Source of the DNA: Chamaecyparis obtusa
Taxonomy: Eukaryota; Streptophyta; Pinopsida; Cupressales; Cupressaceae
Direction of reading: 5' to 3'
Length of the DNA stretch: 64,000 nt
Assembly (NCBI GenBank): GCA_027943335.1
Contig: BSBK01001114.1
Location: forward strand, 494,001-558,000
Each line of letters opens with the position of its first letter. Positions within the stretch are counted from its first letter, which is position 1. Below the pieces are notes generated by a model. The model saw only the letters and a list, made by a program, of their open reading frames with translations, was not told the DNA's origin and did no database searches. The translations under genes were made by a program, and so were the position numbers. Positions 21,098 to 33,528 of this stretch are shown piece after piece.

Positions 21098-23434
21098 TGT
21101 AGTGCCTCTTGTATTTGCATTCTATTCCATGATTATTTTGATCAGAGATATACTCTTGTGTTACTATGTGTTTATTTGCATGATGAGATGCATTGATGAT
21201 AATACATTATTTTGGTTGCCAATATCTTAGCTGTGATAGATGGTTAGATTATGTTTCGAGTTATAGTTTTGATCATATCTACATTATGATGGCATCAATG
21301 TGACATGATGCCTTATGATGATATTTGATGTATTTTTTAATCGAGACTATTGATTTGTTACAACTAGCAGTTACCATTGCACCAAAAGATCAACCAATTA
21401 ATGCCTGATACAACCACTAGACTTATAGAAGACACAAGAGGCTATTAAACCATGCCACAAATCCTGAAGGGGGACATTGGTAGTTAGTTTGAAAATCCCT
21501 CCTCAACGTCACCCGAGGGGATTTGAACCTGTGCCCAAGCTCTGATACCACTTGTTACATCTAGTAGTTGCCATTGCACAAAAAGATTAACCTATTAATG
21601 CCCAACACAACCACTCGACTTATAGAAGATACATGAGGCTATTCAACCATGTCACGAATCCCATGGGGGACGTTAATGGTTAGTCCAACGTGATTATATT
21701 TCAAGATGATTTTATTGGACTCCTTGTTATGTGGTGCCATATATGTTGTTGGATATTTCAGTTATTGACTTTCATTGACTTATGCTCATATTGTCGTAAA
21801 TGATTAATTTAAAAGATTTATCTTTAAATTCCATGTTTAAATTAAATACAATATTTATTTTAAATGATATGTGCATTGAGGAGAAGAAAATGGAACAACT
21901 AGAGCTGTAACATTCTTTATATCTTATCGCATTACTAGAGCATTAGTGTTCCATTAGGCATTTTATTGTTATATTATATGCTTCAACTATTTATATTGTG
22001 AGAAACTACACTTGATATTTGTGTGTTTCAGTGAATAGGTACTAGACACATTTTTCCTGAGCTTCAAAATTTGAGTGTGTCTATATCCCCGATGGTGGCA
22101 CATGAGTTAGTTTCACCGACCTTTCATATTTGATCCAATATTGTCCTTGTATGGATGATGTATCCATAATTGATATATTATTCCTTCTGGTACATGTTGG
22201 TAAATCTAGACATCATGATGCATTTTGTGATAGATCAGTTGTGTGTTTGTGCATTATAGTTCCCACAATTATCGCGGAAGAGGCTTAATTAAAATGTTGA
22301 TTTTAATTACTTTAATGTTTATTTTTAATTGTTGGCTAATTTTCCATAATTGGATTCCAATTATTTGGAATTGATTTAAAGCATTTTTGAAGTCTTTAGT
22401 TTGGTTAATTTTTATTTAAGTAATTTATTTAAGTCCTTTTTGGCCCTTTCGCAAAAAGTGACTTATATTAGAGGAAGTAGACTTATTCTACACTTGTGAA
22501 TTTTGAAACTTTGTGATTATGCTCCAAAATTGTGCGGAGAAAATTATTGTTTTACTCATTGGGTTTGATCTGGATGCCAGATCCTCATGGGTAGCAACTC
22601 ATTTGAACTATTCCGTAATTGCTCCCATTCATGTGGAGCCATTCACAATTCAGTGGAGTTTTTATTTTCTTCTACTCATTTCAGTGTTTGCAACTTGGTG
22701 AGAGGTAGGGATCTCATTTTTTTATTCATCCCTTGTCCATATAAATTAATTTTTGGTTTCTTTTGCTTTGTGGGTTGATAAATAGTAGTTTCCCCACTTT
22801 TCCTTTTGTTTATTTCACTCGATTGGGTTTGTAGGATTGTATGAGGTTTTTAGTTTGAAATTTTTTGCCGTGAAGATGTCCATTTTATCTCACGATGTCA
22901 AAATTAAGATTTTATTGGATTTATGGGTTCGTTGAACCATAACAGAAAATGGGTTTTAATATTGTAGCTATGCTTTCAGTTTGATTTTTGGCCTTTTTCG
23001 TGGATGCATCATTTTGTGCGCTATCCAAAATCTATCAGTTGCCTTGTTTGGCTTGATTGAGTCATCTATGTTAGTAATATTTCATGTGTATACAAGGATC
23101 ATGGAAGAAGAATGGTTATAGGACATTCCAAATATTTTATATCATGATCTGAATAATACCCTTTAAGCATAATTTTTATACCTTGTGGATTTAGCCAGAA
23201 TTTGGGTTTTTGGTGTATTTTATGGTTTGTGAGCTTCCCTTGCATTCTCATGAGATGTATGTCATATTTGATTGAAGTTAGATCTCTTGGAAAAGTGGCT
23301 AATTGAGTGGTTTGGCATTTGTGCCATTGTTACTTTTTGCTTAGTTTTCATAACTTGAGTTTGGGAGTAATTTGCCTCTAGTGATTTCCTTTGGGTGTGA
23401 GACCATTATTGTGTGGGTGTATGGTGGAGATCAC
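21098..23434 (+). repeat. G1 3' LTR, left part
   Basis: Starts TGTAGTGCCTCTTG after the polypurine tract. It is non-coding, T-rich and continues until element B begins at 23435. It contains a SINE-like dimer at 21358-21670. The small open frames around 22513-22778 have no recognisable domain and are not called. Confidence 0.75.
21358..21670 (-). repeat. tRNA-derived SINE-like partial dimer
   Basis: Read on the minus strand it holds a B-box-like GGTTCAAATCC (21519-21529) about 45 bases after an A-box-like TGTGCAATGGCAA (about 21567-21580), the layout of an internal RNA polymerase III promoter. The stretch 21358-21470 is a second, partial copy of 21556-21670 with many differences. It also contains TGGTATCAGAGC. 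A folded tRNA cannot be drawn, so this is a SINE-like repeat at best. Confidence 0.4.
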
Positions 23435-23544
23435 TATTGGAAATATAATATGGGAAAGTGAGATACTAATTGGGGGGGGGGGGGGGGGCGTGAATCAAAT
23501 ATCCACTAATAATTCCACTTTGACATAAATTCAACTTACATAAC
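23435..23544 (-). repeat. Element B 3' LTR, distal piece
   Basis: Aligns with 48616-48725, including a run of 17 G (23472-23488). It ends in ATAAC (23540-23544), the duplication made by the LARD insertion. Confidence 0.88.
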
Positions 23545-26500
23545 TGTTACCCTATTTTTCATCATACAAAATAATAGACAAAAACATAGGAATAGTGAGT
23601 TTCATTTAACAATGCTTTTCAAGTCATGTGGATTAGCATTTGGTTATTGCATTCATATCAAATTTTCATTGTACTCTAAGTTTTGATCATACTTAAAAAA
23701 ATTTCAATTTATAATTGATCATTACATTGTGCATTCATACTGAATGTAATTACAAATGTTCTCTCATATTTCAATAAACAAAGTACAATACACAGAATGG
23801 AAAGAAGAAATAGGGGTATGAGTGAGTGCTCTGCATTTCATTGAAGTTGTCTGTATATCTAGAGCTGGTTGTTGTGTCTGGTCCTTGTCTTTGGTCTTCA
23901 TCCTGAGCCTACATCTATCTGGTTCTAGGTCTTTTAGGGGTTGTCCTGCATCATGGTTAAGAGTTTGTTAGATCCAATTGGATCTAAGCAATGCAAAGAA
24001 TGAAAACATCATACAATATCAAATTCTTTCATAGCTACATATATTTCTGATATTCAATGCAATAACAAAATGATTATGCACACGAAGTGAAAAATAGTGT
24101 TAAAAGACAACAGTAAAGTGTTAGGTTAGTGAGCACACCAGTGGTCTAATGGATGCCCAAAATTGACCACTAGGTCATGTTCACTAACCTAATGCGTTAG
24201 TTTTGATGTTTTCAAGTTGAACAGAGAAATGTATTGCTTAAACAAATGGTGTGTTACAATTAAAAGATGATGATGGTGTTGAAATACTGCAAGAATGAGG
24301 TTACAAAAGTTTGTTTATGGGAATCACGAGCCCCCACTCGAACCCCATGAATAAATTCCATTATTGAAGTTACATCTATTTCATTAAAGACATGATATTT
24401 TCAAATGGCATCAGATGATCAATCCAAATTGATAATGAACATGTTCTAATAGCTCTATATTTTAATGGCTAATGAGATGTATCTACAGATCTAGAATCTG
24501 TGATATCATCAATAAATATGCCTGATAACATGTGGTTCATTTTTTAGTAAAAAGAGGAGATAACAGTGCTGGTTTATTAGGAAAAATTACTATAGCATAA
24601 TGTTCAAATCCAACATGTTTTCAGATCAATAAAGCATTGCAAGAAGAGTACAACCCCTATATAATCTTTGCCATAAAGGGAAGAACCAAGCATTATTTTG
24701 ATTGTGTACTCAAGCATCATAGCAATAGCACATAGCATCAAGATTAGTGCATAAAAATAACTAAAAGGTAGCAGCATCACACCCAAGGCCGAGTTTGAAA
24801 TAGAAAAGCTCTAAATTATTGCAATGACAGAAGGATCTCCAACATTCAAATGTAAATAAATGACAGTTCACTTTTCGGTATGTTCATGATCAAGTTAGGC
24901 TATGGAGAAGAGTAGTTTTGATTTCAATCAATATGTTCTTAGCAAATGTAAAGGAAGGATGCTTCAACAACACATTATAATGTATAAGAAAAGATGTAGA
25001 ATTACTCATCTCTGAGTCAAGCCAAGTCTTCAAATAGTTCCAGCTAGTGTTTCAAGCAATATAACCAATGATCATAATCCAAATCACATGCAATACAATA
25101 GTCAATAGTGATTGTTACCAGTCAAAAACCAAAATTCATGCAATATCTATGCAAGTACAATGCATCAAGGAAATAGAGCTCAACATTCTTCATACCGAGT
25201 CACATTCAGCAAGTCAAAATCAGTCAACCCATGCTTTAAAGGGACATAATTCTAGTTCAGCTATTGTTCAAAATAAAGTGCCAAGATAGCCTTAAAATCT
25301 ATGCAAGGATGAGAATAGTGATACAACCCATGATTCAAGGTCGGAGCTTAAGGTCAACAAAAAAAAATACTGAGGCTTGATTTTTTAAATCAAATAACAG
25401 TTACAAATTATCGGTATGGAGCTTAGCTTGTTGTACGGAGCTAAATATTTGAGCTCACTTACAATCATAGCCTGTGAGCTTTTAGATGAACTCAAACTCA
25501 TTGGGGATAGAGATAAAGCCAAGATGTTTAAACAGTACCAAGTTGTTTCAAATCATAAGAGCCTGTGAATCTTCCAGTATTACAGCCGCTTCAACACATC
25601 AGGGCAGGTCACCATAATTACAACCAAGTCTCAGATAAACCCAAAATTTTATGCAAGATGGAGGGAGAGTGAACTCATCCTTCAGTTCATGGTTCAAATA
25701 GCATGGATAAATTCCAAAATTGAGCACCAAAATAAGCTGTGTGTCACTGGTGGGAATGTGATTTGGACAAACAGTAAAAGAGACCCAAAATTTATTGAAC
25801 ACTATAGCCCAGTTTTTGCATAAAGCGAAGAGAAGTTAAAAAAAAGGAAAAGAAGGTCACTTATCTGTAGCAAGGCCCAGTTCTCATCCTGGAGATCCCA
25901 ATTTCAAGCTCAAGCTCATGATCAAAGACCAAACTATTATAGTTCAATTGTCTCAGATCTAGCTCATGTTACAATGTAGTAAGTTTCCATTTAGAACATA
26001 AGTCTCTAACAGTTCCAACTGAGAGTTTCCAGGCAGCTATGTTCAATCATTGAGTAAGTTCCAATCAAAAGCCAGGTTGCAACATCATGTCCAAGCTCAA
26101 GTTCAACTAATGAAGGTCATGTTTCAGCTTGATTTTTTGAAGAACAACTCACTATTTCAAGCTCGTGATCATATATATATTTCCAGCTCTAAGTCGAGAA
26201 TAAAGCAGGGTTAAGCAAAGTCTTAGTTGGGAAAGAGAACTCATAGTTCTAACTCCAAATCATAAAAGAAATAATCATAGTGCAAATGCTTGTTATAGCC
26301 CATGCCTCAAGGGAAAAATGACAGTAAACAAATAAGAGTTGGATTTCAAACTGGCAAAAGACCAAATCAACAGATTTAGTTACAGCCCATGCTTCAAGAT
26401 TATAGCCAGAGTTCAAGCAAATAGAGAGCTTGATTTCTGCAAGGAATGCCCATTTATAAAAAAGTGTGAGATCCAGAATGAAAAGAATGAGCCCAGGTCA

Positions 26501-27021
26501 CAATTCCAGACAGTCTCCAGTTACATTTTTGAGTTTCATGCCTAGTTGTAGCGCAAAGATTAAAAGACTCTAAGATCTAGAAATTGCTAAGAATTGATAT
26601 TATTTTGAAGTCCACTGACAAAGTGGTAAATGGAATTAAATGTCTATAGAGTACTTTCAACTAGGCCTCAAAAATTGCAAATGCCAACTCATTATGCCTT
26701 AAAGAAATATTTAGCATGAGTTAGGCATTGAATCCAATAGTATTATGTCTTGATTTAAATTTTGTAATAGCTTGAATTTGGGGTTTTAAAAGTTTAAGTT
26801 ATATTTTTAGGAGGGTTGGATATTTAATTGGTTTGATATTAAGTTTATCTCAATAATAAGTTGTAACATATTGGTAATATCTTTTTAAAGATATATTTAT
26901 AAATTACCAATATTAGGAGTCATTTTTGGGCTAAATTTTAGGCACTCATTTTGGAGTTCTTAAGCTGATTTTTTTTGGCTTGATTTTTGGCCAAATTAGG
27001 GAAATTTGTAAAGGACTTAAA

Positions 27022-28513
27022 TGTTAGAATAATTGAGAGGGGGGTGAATCAGTTATCTAGTGTCCCAAAACAAAATGTATAATTCAAAACTATTTCTTCA
27101 ATTTTTGCTCATCGGTAAACAATAAATACTTTCACTGTCTATGCTTTTACTGATTACCAGTCTAATACCATAACAGTTATCGATCAAATCTAACATGTAA
27201 CATGTAAAGAATGATAACAAACAAATATCACAACCAACACATAACACAAGAGATTTAACATGGAAACCATGTAAAGGGAAAAACCACCTGGGACCTGCAA
27301 CCCAAAATTGTTCACTCTTCTGAAGTGAGGTCGATTAAGACCCAACCCTGTTAAAGGTTTACAAACACACTGTTAGGTGTGACCTTGTTAGAGGATTTTA
27401 GACTAGAAGTTATCATCCAACCAGCATTCACTATGGGGTTGACAGGATAACAATGTTCATTCTATGAATGATACATCATAAGACTTTCAGAGTCCACTCG
27501 GTTAAGAGATTTTGACTGTATACAATGGTTAAATATGTAATAGTAAATGATCTGCATTAATAAAACTTCAATTGCAGATTACAGATCAATATTTAGTCCA
27601 AAAAAATCCTTCTGATCAATATTTCACTTCAAATTCAATACTGTATCAACTTACTGTTCATCGGTAATTGCTCTCTATAGCTTGGTAATTGTTTTACAGC
27701 TTGGTTCTTACTAACTAGTATGATAAAAAAGCATGAAAACCTTGTTCACGTGATATTCTTGTAGTTTCTACTTCTTTTGGCATCCTTCTATTAAGAAATT
27801 TTGTTCTCTTATATAGGCAGGTAAATTGTTTTCTTTTCTTCTCCTCCATTAGATTTTGCTGCTTAACCACATTCATAGATTTTGCCGATTCAAACTTTCT
27901 TGGCACTTGTGTCAATAACATGTTTGATTCTCATCCTTTAGATCTTTCCTGAATTTCACCAGCCATAGTTCTATGTAACAAACATTATCCATTACCTCGA
28001 TGTTATACTCTTGCCAGCTCATCAATCTTATCAGCTAAACTAATCATTTAGTTCATTCTATTCCACTTGGTTAACAAAGAAATGTGTTGGTGAACACTAA
28101 TCAGTTAATACCATGATCGGTATACACTAAACTTTGTTGGTGTATACTAGAAATGCTTCATTTACCAACAACACTACTTTGTGTCTTTCAGCTCTATACT
28201 TCATCATAGATGAATGCAACATAATAAAGTCGATATCATCAAGTCATAGACTCATCAAAAAGTTACTCAATGTGTTCCTTATCCTCATCTATCATGTACA
28301 TCTTTCTCCATGTATATTTCTCTGTTCTTCATCTCTTTCACCTTTCTTCAGATATCTTGGTATAGTAACTTACAAGATAAGTGCTGTCAAACTAGTTGAC
28401 ATTAATGACAACATAATACCGATTTAATCATATTACATATCTAATCAGCAACTCCTCAATGATCTTTAATCATAGATTCTTCAATCAGATTCCAAATCAG
28501 TTGTAGTCCAACA
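27022..28513 (-). repeat. Copia 3' LTR (left)
   Basis: Plus-strand ends are TGTTAGAATAATTG and GTAGTCCAACA. It aligns with 33529-35015. Near the element's U5 end it carries GATTCACCCCCCCTCTCA on the minus strand. Confidence 0.93.
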
Positions 28514-28526
28514 ATCTCTCCCTTTG
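28514..28526 (-). other. Copia polypurine tract
   Basis: On the minus strand CAAAGGGAGAGAT lies immediately before the LTR start TGTTGGACTAC. Confidence 0.8.
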
Positions 28527-29048
28527 GCATTGATGGCAACTCAAGTAATATGAAATGTACCATACACATACCAAACATATATTCTACAACTTTGTAAACA
28601 AAATGTTGTAAGTCAAATTGAATTAATATGTTTAATCACTATGTTACTAAACCAACATTAAATAATACAACTTTACCATTCTGTAGTTGTGATCTTTTCA
28701 GTTCTCTTGTTCCTACTTCTGTTCTCTGTATCTGATCTTCAATACTCTGTCTCATAATACTCTATCTCATTTAGATTGTCTCTCCCTTAGATAATTCTCA
28801 TCGGTGCTTGTTCCTTTTCATAGCTTGTTCCTTTTCATATTGTTTATCTCTCCCTTTGACAGAAATGCCAAAGAAATAAATAAACAAACAATTCTATCAT
28901 CCTCTGTATCTCTGGATATTGATATCCCAATCGGTTCAAGTTCTTCAAACTTAATCACAACCTTGAACATGATTCAAAGTGTTAACTATGCTGCATCGAC
29001 ATGAATAATCTTTTGATAAAAATAGGTTGATGCAACATCCAGATCACC

Positions 29049-29807
29049 TTAGTGACCGATAGACAGGGGACAGACCCCAAGTCTAGTCCTCAAGTATTCA
29101 AATGTGTCCTTTGGTAGAGGCTTTGTAAAAATATCTGCAAGTTGTTCTTTAGATGTGACAAATTCTAACTTCACTTGATTCTCTTGCACTTGTTCTCTTA
29201 AGTAATGATACTTAATAGATATATGCTTTGTCTTAGAGTGCATCACAAGATTCTTTGAAATATTAATAGCACTAGTGTTGTCACAATATATAATCACCGG
29301 GTCAGTGATTACCTCATTCATTCCTTCCAACGCTTGCTTGATATATGCAATGTTTGAATAGTTAGTAGCAAAAACAACATACTTTGCTTCAGCTGTAGAT
29401 TGAGAAATGCAAGCCTACTTTTTACTTGTCCATGTTACAAGTCTTTCACCAAAGAAAAATGCTCCTCTGGTGGTGCTTTTTCTATCATCCACATTTCCAA
29501 CCCAATCAGCATCGGTGTAAACTTTTAGTTCAAACTTCCCTTCCTTAGGATACCATAATCCATAATTCTCTATTTTCTTTAGGTATCTTAAGATCTGTTT
29601 AGTAGCTATCATGTGTGATTCTCTAGGATTAGCAGAAAATCTTGCAACAATACCCACATGTGCTATATCTGGTCTACTGTGAACTACGTACATTAACTTA
29701 CCAATCATGGATCGGTAAAGTGTCTGGTTTACTTCTGTAGTTTCATCCTCCTTTGTCAATTTGCATCTAGTAGCCATCAGTGTTCCCATAGGTTTAGCAT
29801 CTTCCAT
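29049..29807 (-). pseudogene. Copia RNase H region
   Basis: C-terminal part of the copia polyprotein in two frames separated by a break at about 29331-29415. The first has YRSMIGKLMYVVHSRPDI and VYTDADWVGNVDDRKSTTRG (the catalytic D of RNase H). The second has IIYCDNTSAINISKN, HSKTKHISIKYHYLRE and EQLADIFTKPLPKD, the standard copia end. It is close to the polypurine tract, as expected. Confidence 0.9.
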
Positions 29808-29867
29808 TCCAAATGTCTTCAGTACTTCCTTTATGTATTTAAATTGTGTGATGAATATCCCATCACT

Positions 29868-30666
29868 CTACTGAATCACTTGTAGTCCAAGAAAGAACTT
29901 AATCTCTCCAAACATAGACATTTCAAATTCCTTTTGCATTTCATCAGCAAATGCCTTGCATACAAGATCTGAGCCTCCAAAAATAATGTCATCAATAAAT
30001 ATTTCAGCAATGATAATAGTATCATCAGTATCACCTTTCACATACAGATTGCTATTTTCACTTGTTCTAACAAATCCAATACTTAACAAGTAAGTATGTA
30101 GTCTTTCATACCATGCTCTAGGTGCTTGCTTCAATCCATATAAAGCTTTATGTAATCTACATACCATGTCTTTATTGTCAGGATCTACATACCTTGCATA
30201 CAAGATCTGAGCCTCCAAAAATAATGTCATCAATAAATATTTCAGCAATGATAATAGTATCATCAGTCTCACCTTTCACATACAGATTGCTATTTTCACT
30301 TGTTCTAACAAATCCAATACTTAACAAGTAAGTATGCAGTCTTTCATACCATGCTCTAGGTGCTTGCTTCAATCCATATAAAGCTTTATGTAATCTACAT
30401 ACCATGTCTTTATTGTCAAGATCAACAAATCCTTCAGGTTGTTCAATGTAGACCTCTTCTTCAAGTATACCATTCATAAATGCTGACTTCACATCCATTT
30501 GATAGACTTTGAATTTCTTGTGTGCAGCATATGCAAGTAGCATTCTAACTCCTTCCAATCTAGCAATAGGTGCAAATGTTTCACCATAGTCAATGCCTTC
30601 TTCCTGTGCATATCCCTTGCATACCAATCTAGCTTTATTTCTTGTAAATTCACCATTTTCATTCAA
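29868..30666 (-). pseudogene. Copia reverse transcriptase with internal duplication
   Basis: Starts with [20 protein letters not shown] and [20 protein letters not shown], canonical copia RT blocks, then [20 protein letters not shown]. The catalytic box reads FIDDIIFGG rather than the usual YVDD and occurs twice, at about 29,990 and 30,230, because a 238-bp segment is duplicated in tandem. The unit length is not a multiple of three, so the duplication shifts the frame and splits the gene into 30178-30666 and 29868-30272. Confidence 0.92.
29954..30421 (-). repeat. 238-bp tandem duplication in copia RT
   Basis: CCTTGCATACAAGATCTGAG starts at both 29954 and 30192, and the following 230 bases are nearly identical. 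Confidence 0.92.
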
Positions 30667-31038
30667 TTTATTCCTGTATATCCACTTAGTACCGATAACA
30701 TTCTTATCTTTTGGTTAGGGTACTAAGGACCAAGTTTTGTTCTTCTCTATTTGATCTATTTCCTCCATTGCATTAACCCATTCTTCATTCTCTAATGCAA
30801 CTTTCACAGTTTTAGGTTCAAATTCACAAATTAGACATGTACCTTGTCTTGTTTTGCTTCTAGTTTGCAATCCAGCATGTCTGTCTCCAATTATTTGTGT
30901 CTTAGGATGCTGTCTTCTAACAAAACTAGCCAGAACTCAGTTTCTCCTTTCTTTCTCATCCTGTTTAGGGTCATTTCCTTGCTCAGTAGCTCTGTCTTGT
31001 TCCTAGGTTTGTGTTGCCTGTTGTCCTGCATTGTTTCC
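30667..31038 (-). pseudogene. Copia integrase-RT linker
   Basis: Low-conservation linker between integrase and RT. The minus strand has many stops. Pieces near 30,670-30,800 (for example NGLMQ and the block before RT) fit the usual copia linker. No separate gene. Confidence 0.6.
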
Positions 31039-32181
31039 CTACTGACTGGTTGTTACAGCTTGCAGTGTCGGTAGATACTCTGGATGTTCAATGTAAGTGA
31101 ATCTACTATAGTCTTCTGATTCCTTTGTACTTTCCTCTATGTTCTTATCATCAAACTCATCAACATGAACATTAGTACTTTCAACTATCTTATTTGTAAC
31201 CTTATTCAAACATTTATATGCTTTACTTGTAGAGGAATATCCCAGAAATATCCCTTCATCTCCTTTAGAATCAAATTTTCCATTTCTCTCATCTTTCAAA
31301 ATAAAGCATTTACTTCCAAAATTTTTGAAATAACTTACAGTAGGTTTGTGTCCAAACCATAGTTCATAAGGTGTTCGATTAGTGTCCTTCTTTAGTTGTA
31401 CTTGATTAAGAACATACACAGCTATACTGACAGCTTCCCTCCAATATGTCTGAGCAACATTCTTTTGTATCATTAATGTTCTAGCACAGTCAATTATAGA
31501 CCTGTTCCTCCTTTTAGCAATGCCATTTTGCTAAGGTGTCCTTGGTGCTGAGACTTGTCTTTTGATTCCATGCTCATTATAGAAATTAGTAAATTCATCA
31601 GAGATAAATTCACCTCCTCTATCAGATCTTAAGCATTTTATTTCCTTTCTGGTTTCTTTCTCTACCTTAGCTTTATACCACTTAAACATTTTAAAAGCTT
31701 CAAATTTCTCTTTCAGAAACATAACAATCATTAGTCTAGTATAGTCATCAACAAAAAGAATAAAATATCTATCACCAAAGCAGCTCTGAGTTCTCATAGG
31801 ACCACATAGGTTGGTATGAACCAAATCAAGTATCTTCTTTGTTGAGTAGTCTTTGCTTTTGAAACTAGACTTAGTCATCTTACCTTTCTGACATTCATGG
31901 CACATGGCATGATCAGGTTTTGTTAAGTTAGGTAATCCTCTAACTCTTTTCTTTCTACTAATCTTGATCATGTTGTCAAAGTTCACATGGCATAACCTTC
32001 TATGCCACAACCAAGCATCTTCATCTCTTATTAACAAACAAGAAGAATGATCCATATCAAGATAGAATAGATTAACTCTAGATTGTGTACCAGTTTTGAC
32101 AAGTCTTCCTTCATCATCATAGATCTTCACCTTTTTTCTCTCAAAAGCCAGTCGATGGCCTGAATTGTTCAGCTGAGCCAC
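31039..32181 (-). pseudogene. Copia integrase
   Basis: Zinc-binding HHCC domain WHRRLCHVNFDNM ... CHECQKGK, then the rve catalytic core. The first aspartate position reads HTNLCGPM (Asn instead of Asp). The second, CLRSDRGGEF, is kept. The third reads QNGIAKRR (Lys instead of Glu), after a stop at about 31,533. Downstream YWREAVSIAVYVLNQ, TPYELWFGHKPTV and KCFILKDERNGKFDSKGDEG are typical copia integrase C-terminal blocks. Two of three catalytic residues are lost. Confidence 0.93.
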
Positions 32182-32211
32182 ACTTAATAGATTATAGTTC
32201 AGTCCATCTAT

Positions 32212-32460
32212 CTAGTATGCATTTTCACATTGTATTATGTCATTGATCATCAGTGAGCCTTTACCTCTTACCATACAAGGTGCATCATTTCCCATTCTCA
32301 CAGATCCTCCATTATATTCAACAAAATGATCAAACTTCTCTACATCACTAGTCATATGATGTGTAAAGCTGCTATCTATGATCCATGTATCATTTCTGCT
32401 TACTTTAGAGATCAGTGCTGTCTCTTCATGTTTCTCTTCTTCCTCTGAGTCATCTTTCAT
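32212..32460 (-). pseudogene. Copia protease
   Basis: The frame holds WIIDSSFTHHMT, the copia protease active-site block with Ser in place of the usual Gly of D-S-G. It is followed by the region with VRMGNDAPCMVRGKGS. A stop at about 32,211 separates it from integrase. Confidence 0.85.
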
Positions 32461-32519
32461 AGCAACAAATACAACTTCTATATCATCATCAGAATCAAAT
32501 TTGGTTTCAATATCTTCGG

Positions 32520-33464
32520 CTAAGTAACATACCTTTTTTCCTTTTTCATCTTGGTTGTCTCTGTTGTTGTGTCGGTAGCCTCTATTGATTCTTCTCCCAT
32601 AGCTTCCTTTAGATCGGTCTTTGGATCTATCATCATCTTTCTTCTGAGGACATCTAGCAGTGATGTGATTGACTTCTTTACAATTAAATCATGCCAAAGG
32701 TAGCTTACTTCTATACCTTCCTTTTCCTTTGGGAAATCTTCTAGCCATAAGAGCTTCAAGCTCATCAAGTTCATCATCGGTATTGTCATCACTATCATAA
32801 TTCTTACTATTCCTGCTAGACTTTCCAATCTTCAAAGAAGACATGAAAGAGTATTCAACAGAAGGAACAACATTGTTATCAAAGTTGTTTAATTCAAAGT
32901 TGTAAGTTTACCAATCAGAGTGTCAAGAGTAAGGTTGGATGTAGCTCTTGTTTCATGAATTGCAGAAATCCTGATTGCATAAACTGGTAGCAAAGTTCTG
33001 AGAATCTTGCTTATCACTGTTTCATCATCAATTACTCCATTAGAAGCTCTAATAGAATGTACCACCTCTTTGAGTCTATTTTCATATTGCAAAATGTTCT
33101 CACCTTCTTTCATTCTCATATCATCAAATCTACCTCTCAAACTTTCAGCTCAGGCTCTTTTGACATTCACATCTCCACCATATATTAGTGTTAATTTATC
33201 CCACATTGCTTTGGTAGTTGTGCATGTCTTAATATCTTCAAATTCAGTGTCGGTACATGCAGTAGCAAGTTCCATCATAGTAACATTGTGTTCATGCTTG
33301 TCCTTCAGTTGATCAAGAGTTAAGGGACCAGTGGGTGGTTGTATGTAGCCATTCTCCATCAGATCTAGTGCAAAGTTCCCAATTCTAGATATGTGTAGCT
33401 TCATCCGGCTTTGCCATACTATGAAGTTCTCTTTGTTTAGTTTCGGTACTTCCCTCTTATACAT
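32520..33464 (-). pseudogene. Copia gag
   Basis: Starts at the ATG at 33464 with KLNKENFIVWQSRMK, the plant copia gag domain start, continuing TTKAMWDKLTLIYGG. A stop lies at about 33,147; after it, RFDDMRMKEGENILQYENRL and the Leu-rich end of the domain. A frameshift at about 32,895 leads to a Ser/Asp-rich linker and one zinc knuckle (FNCKEVNHITARC, about 32,640-32,690) whose first Cys is a stop. Separate from protease by a short linker. Confidence 0.87.
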
Positions 33465-33512
33465 CTTGAGACCTTTATGCTTAAGTCCTTAAAACTCTAT
33501 TCCAAGCAACCA

Positions 33513-33527
33513 ATGTTTTGATACCAA
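33513..33527 (-). other. Copia primer-binding site
   Basis: On the minus strand TTGGTATCAAAACA follows the 5' LTR end after one or two bases. It is the same TGGTATCAAA variant as in element A. Confidence 0.85.
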
Positions 33528-33528
33528 T

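Noticed and set aside
21519..21580. Possible tRNA gene on the minus strand
   Set aside because: Only the box motifs are present; no acceptor stem or anticodon arm can be paired.
32520..32828. 102-codon minus-strand frame read as a separate protein
   Set aside because: It is a shifted frame over the copia gag C-terminus and zinc knuckle; the true frame is the neighbouring one.
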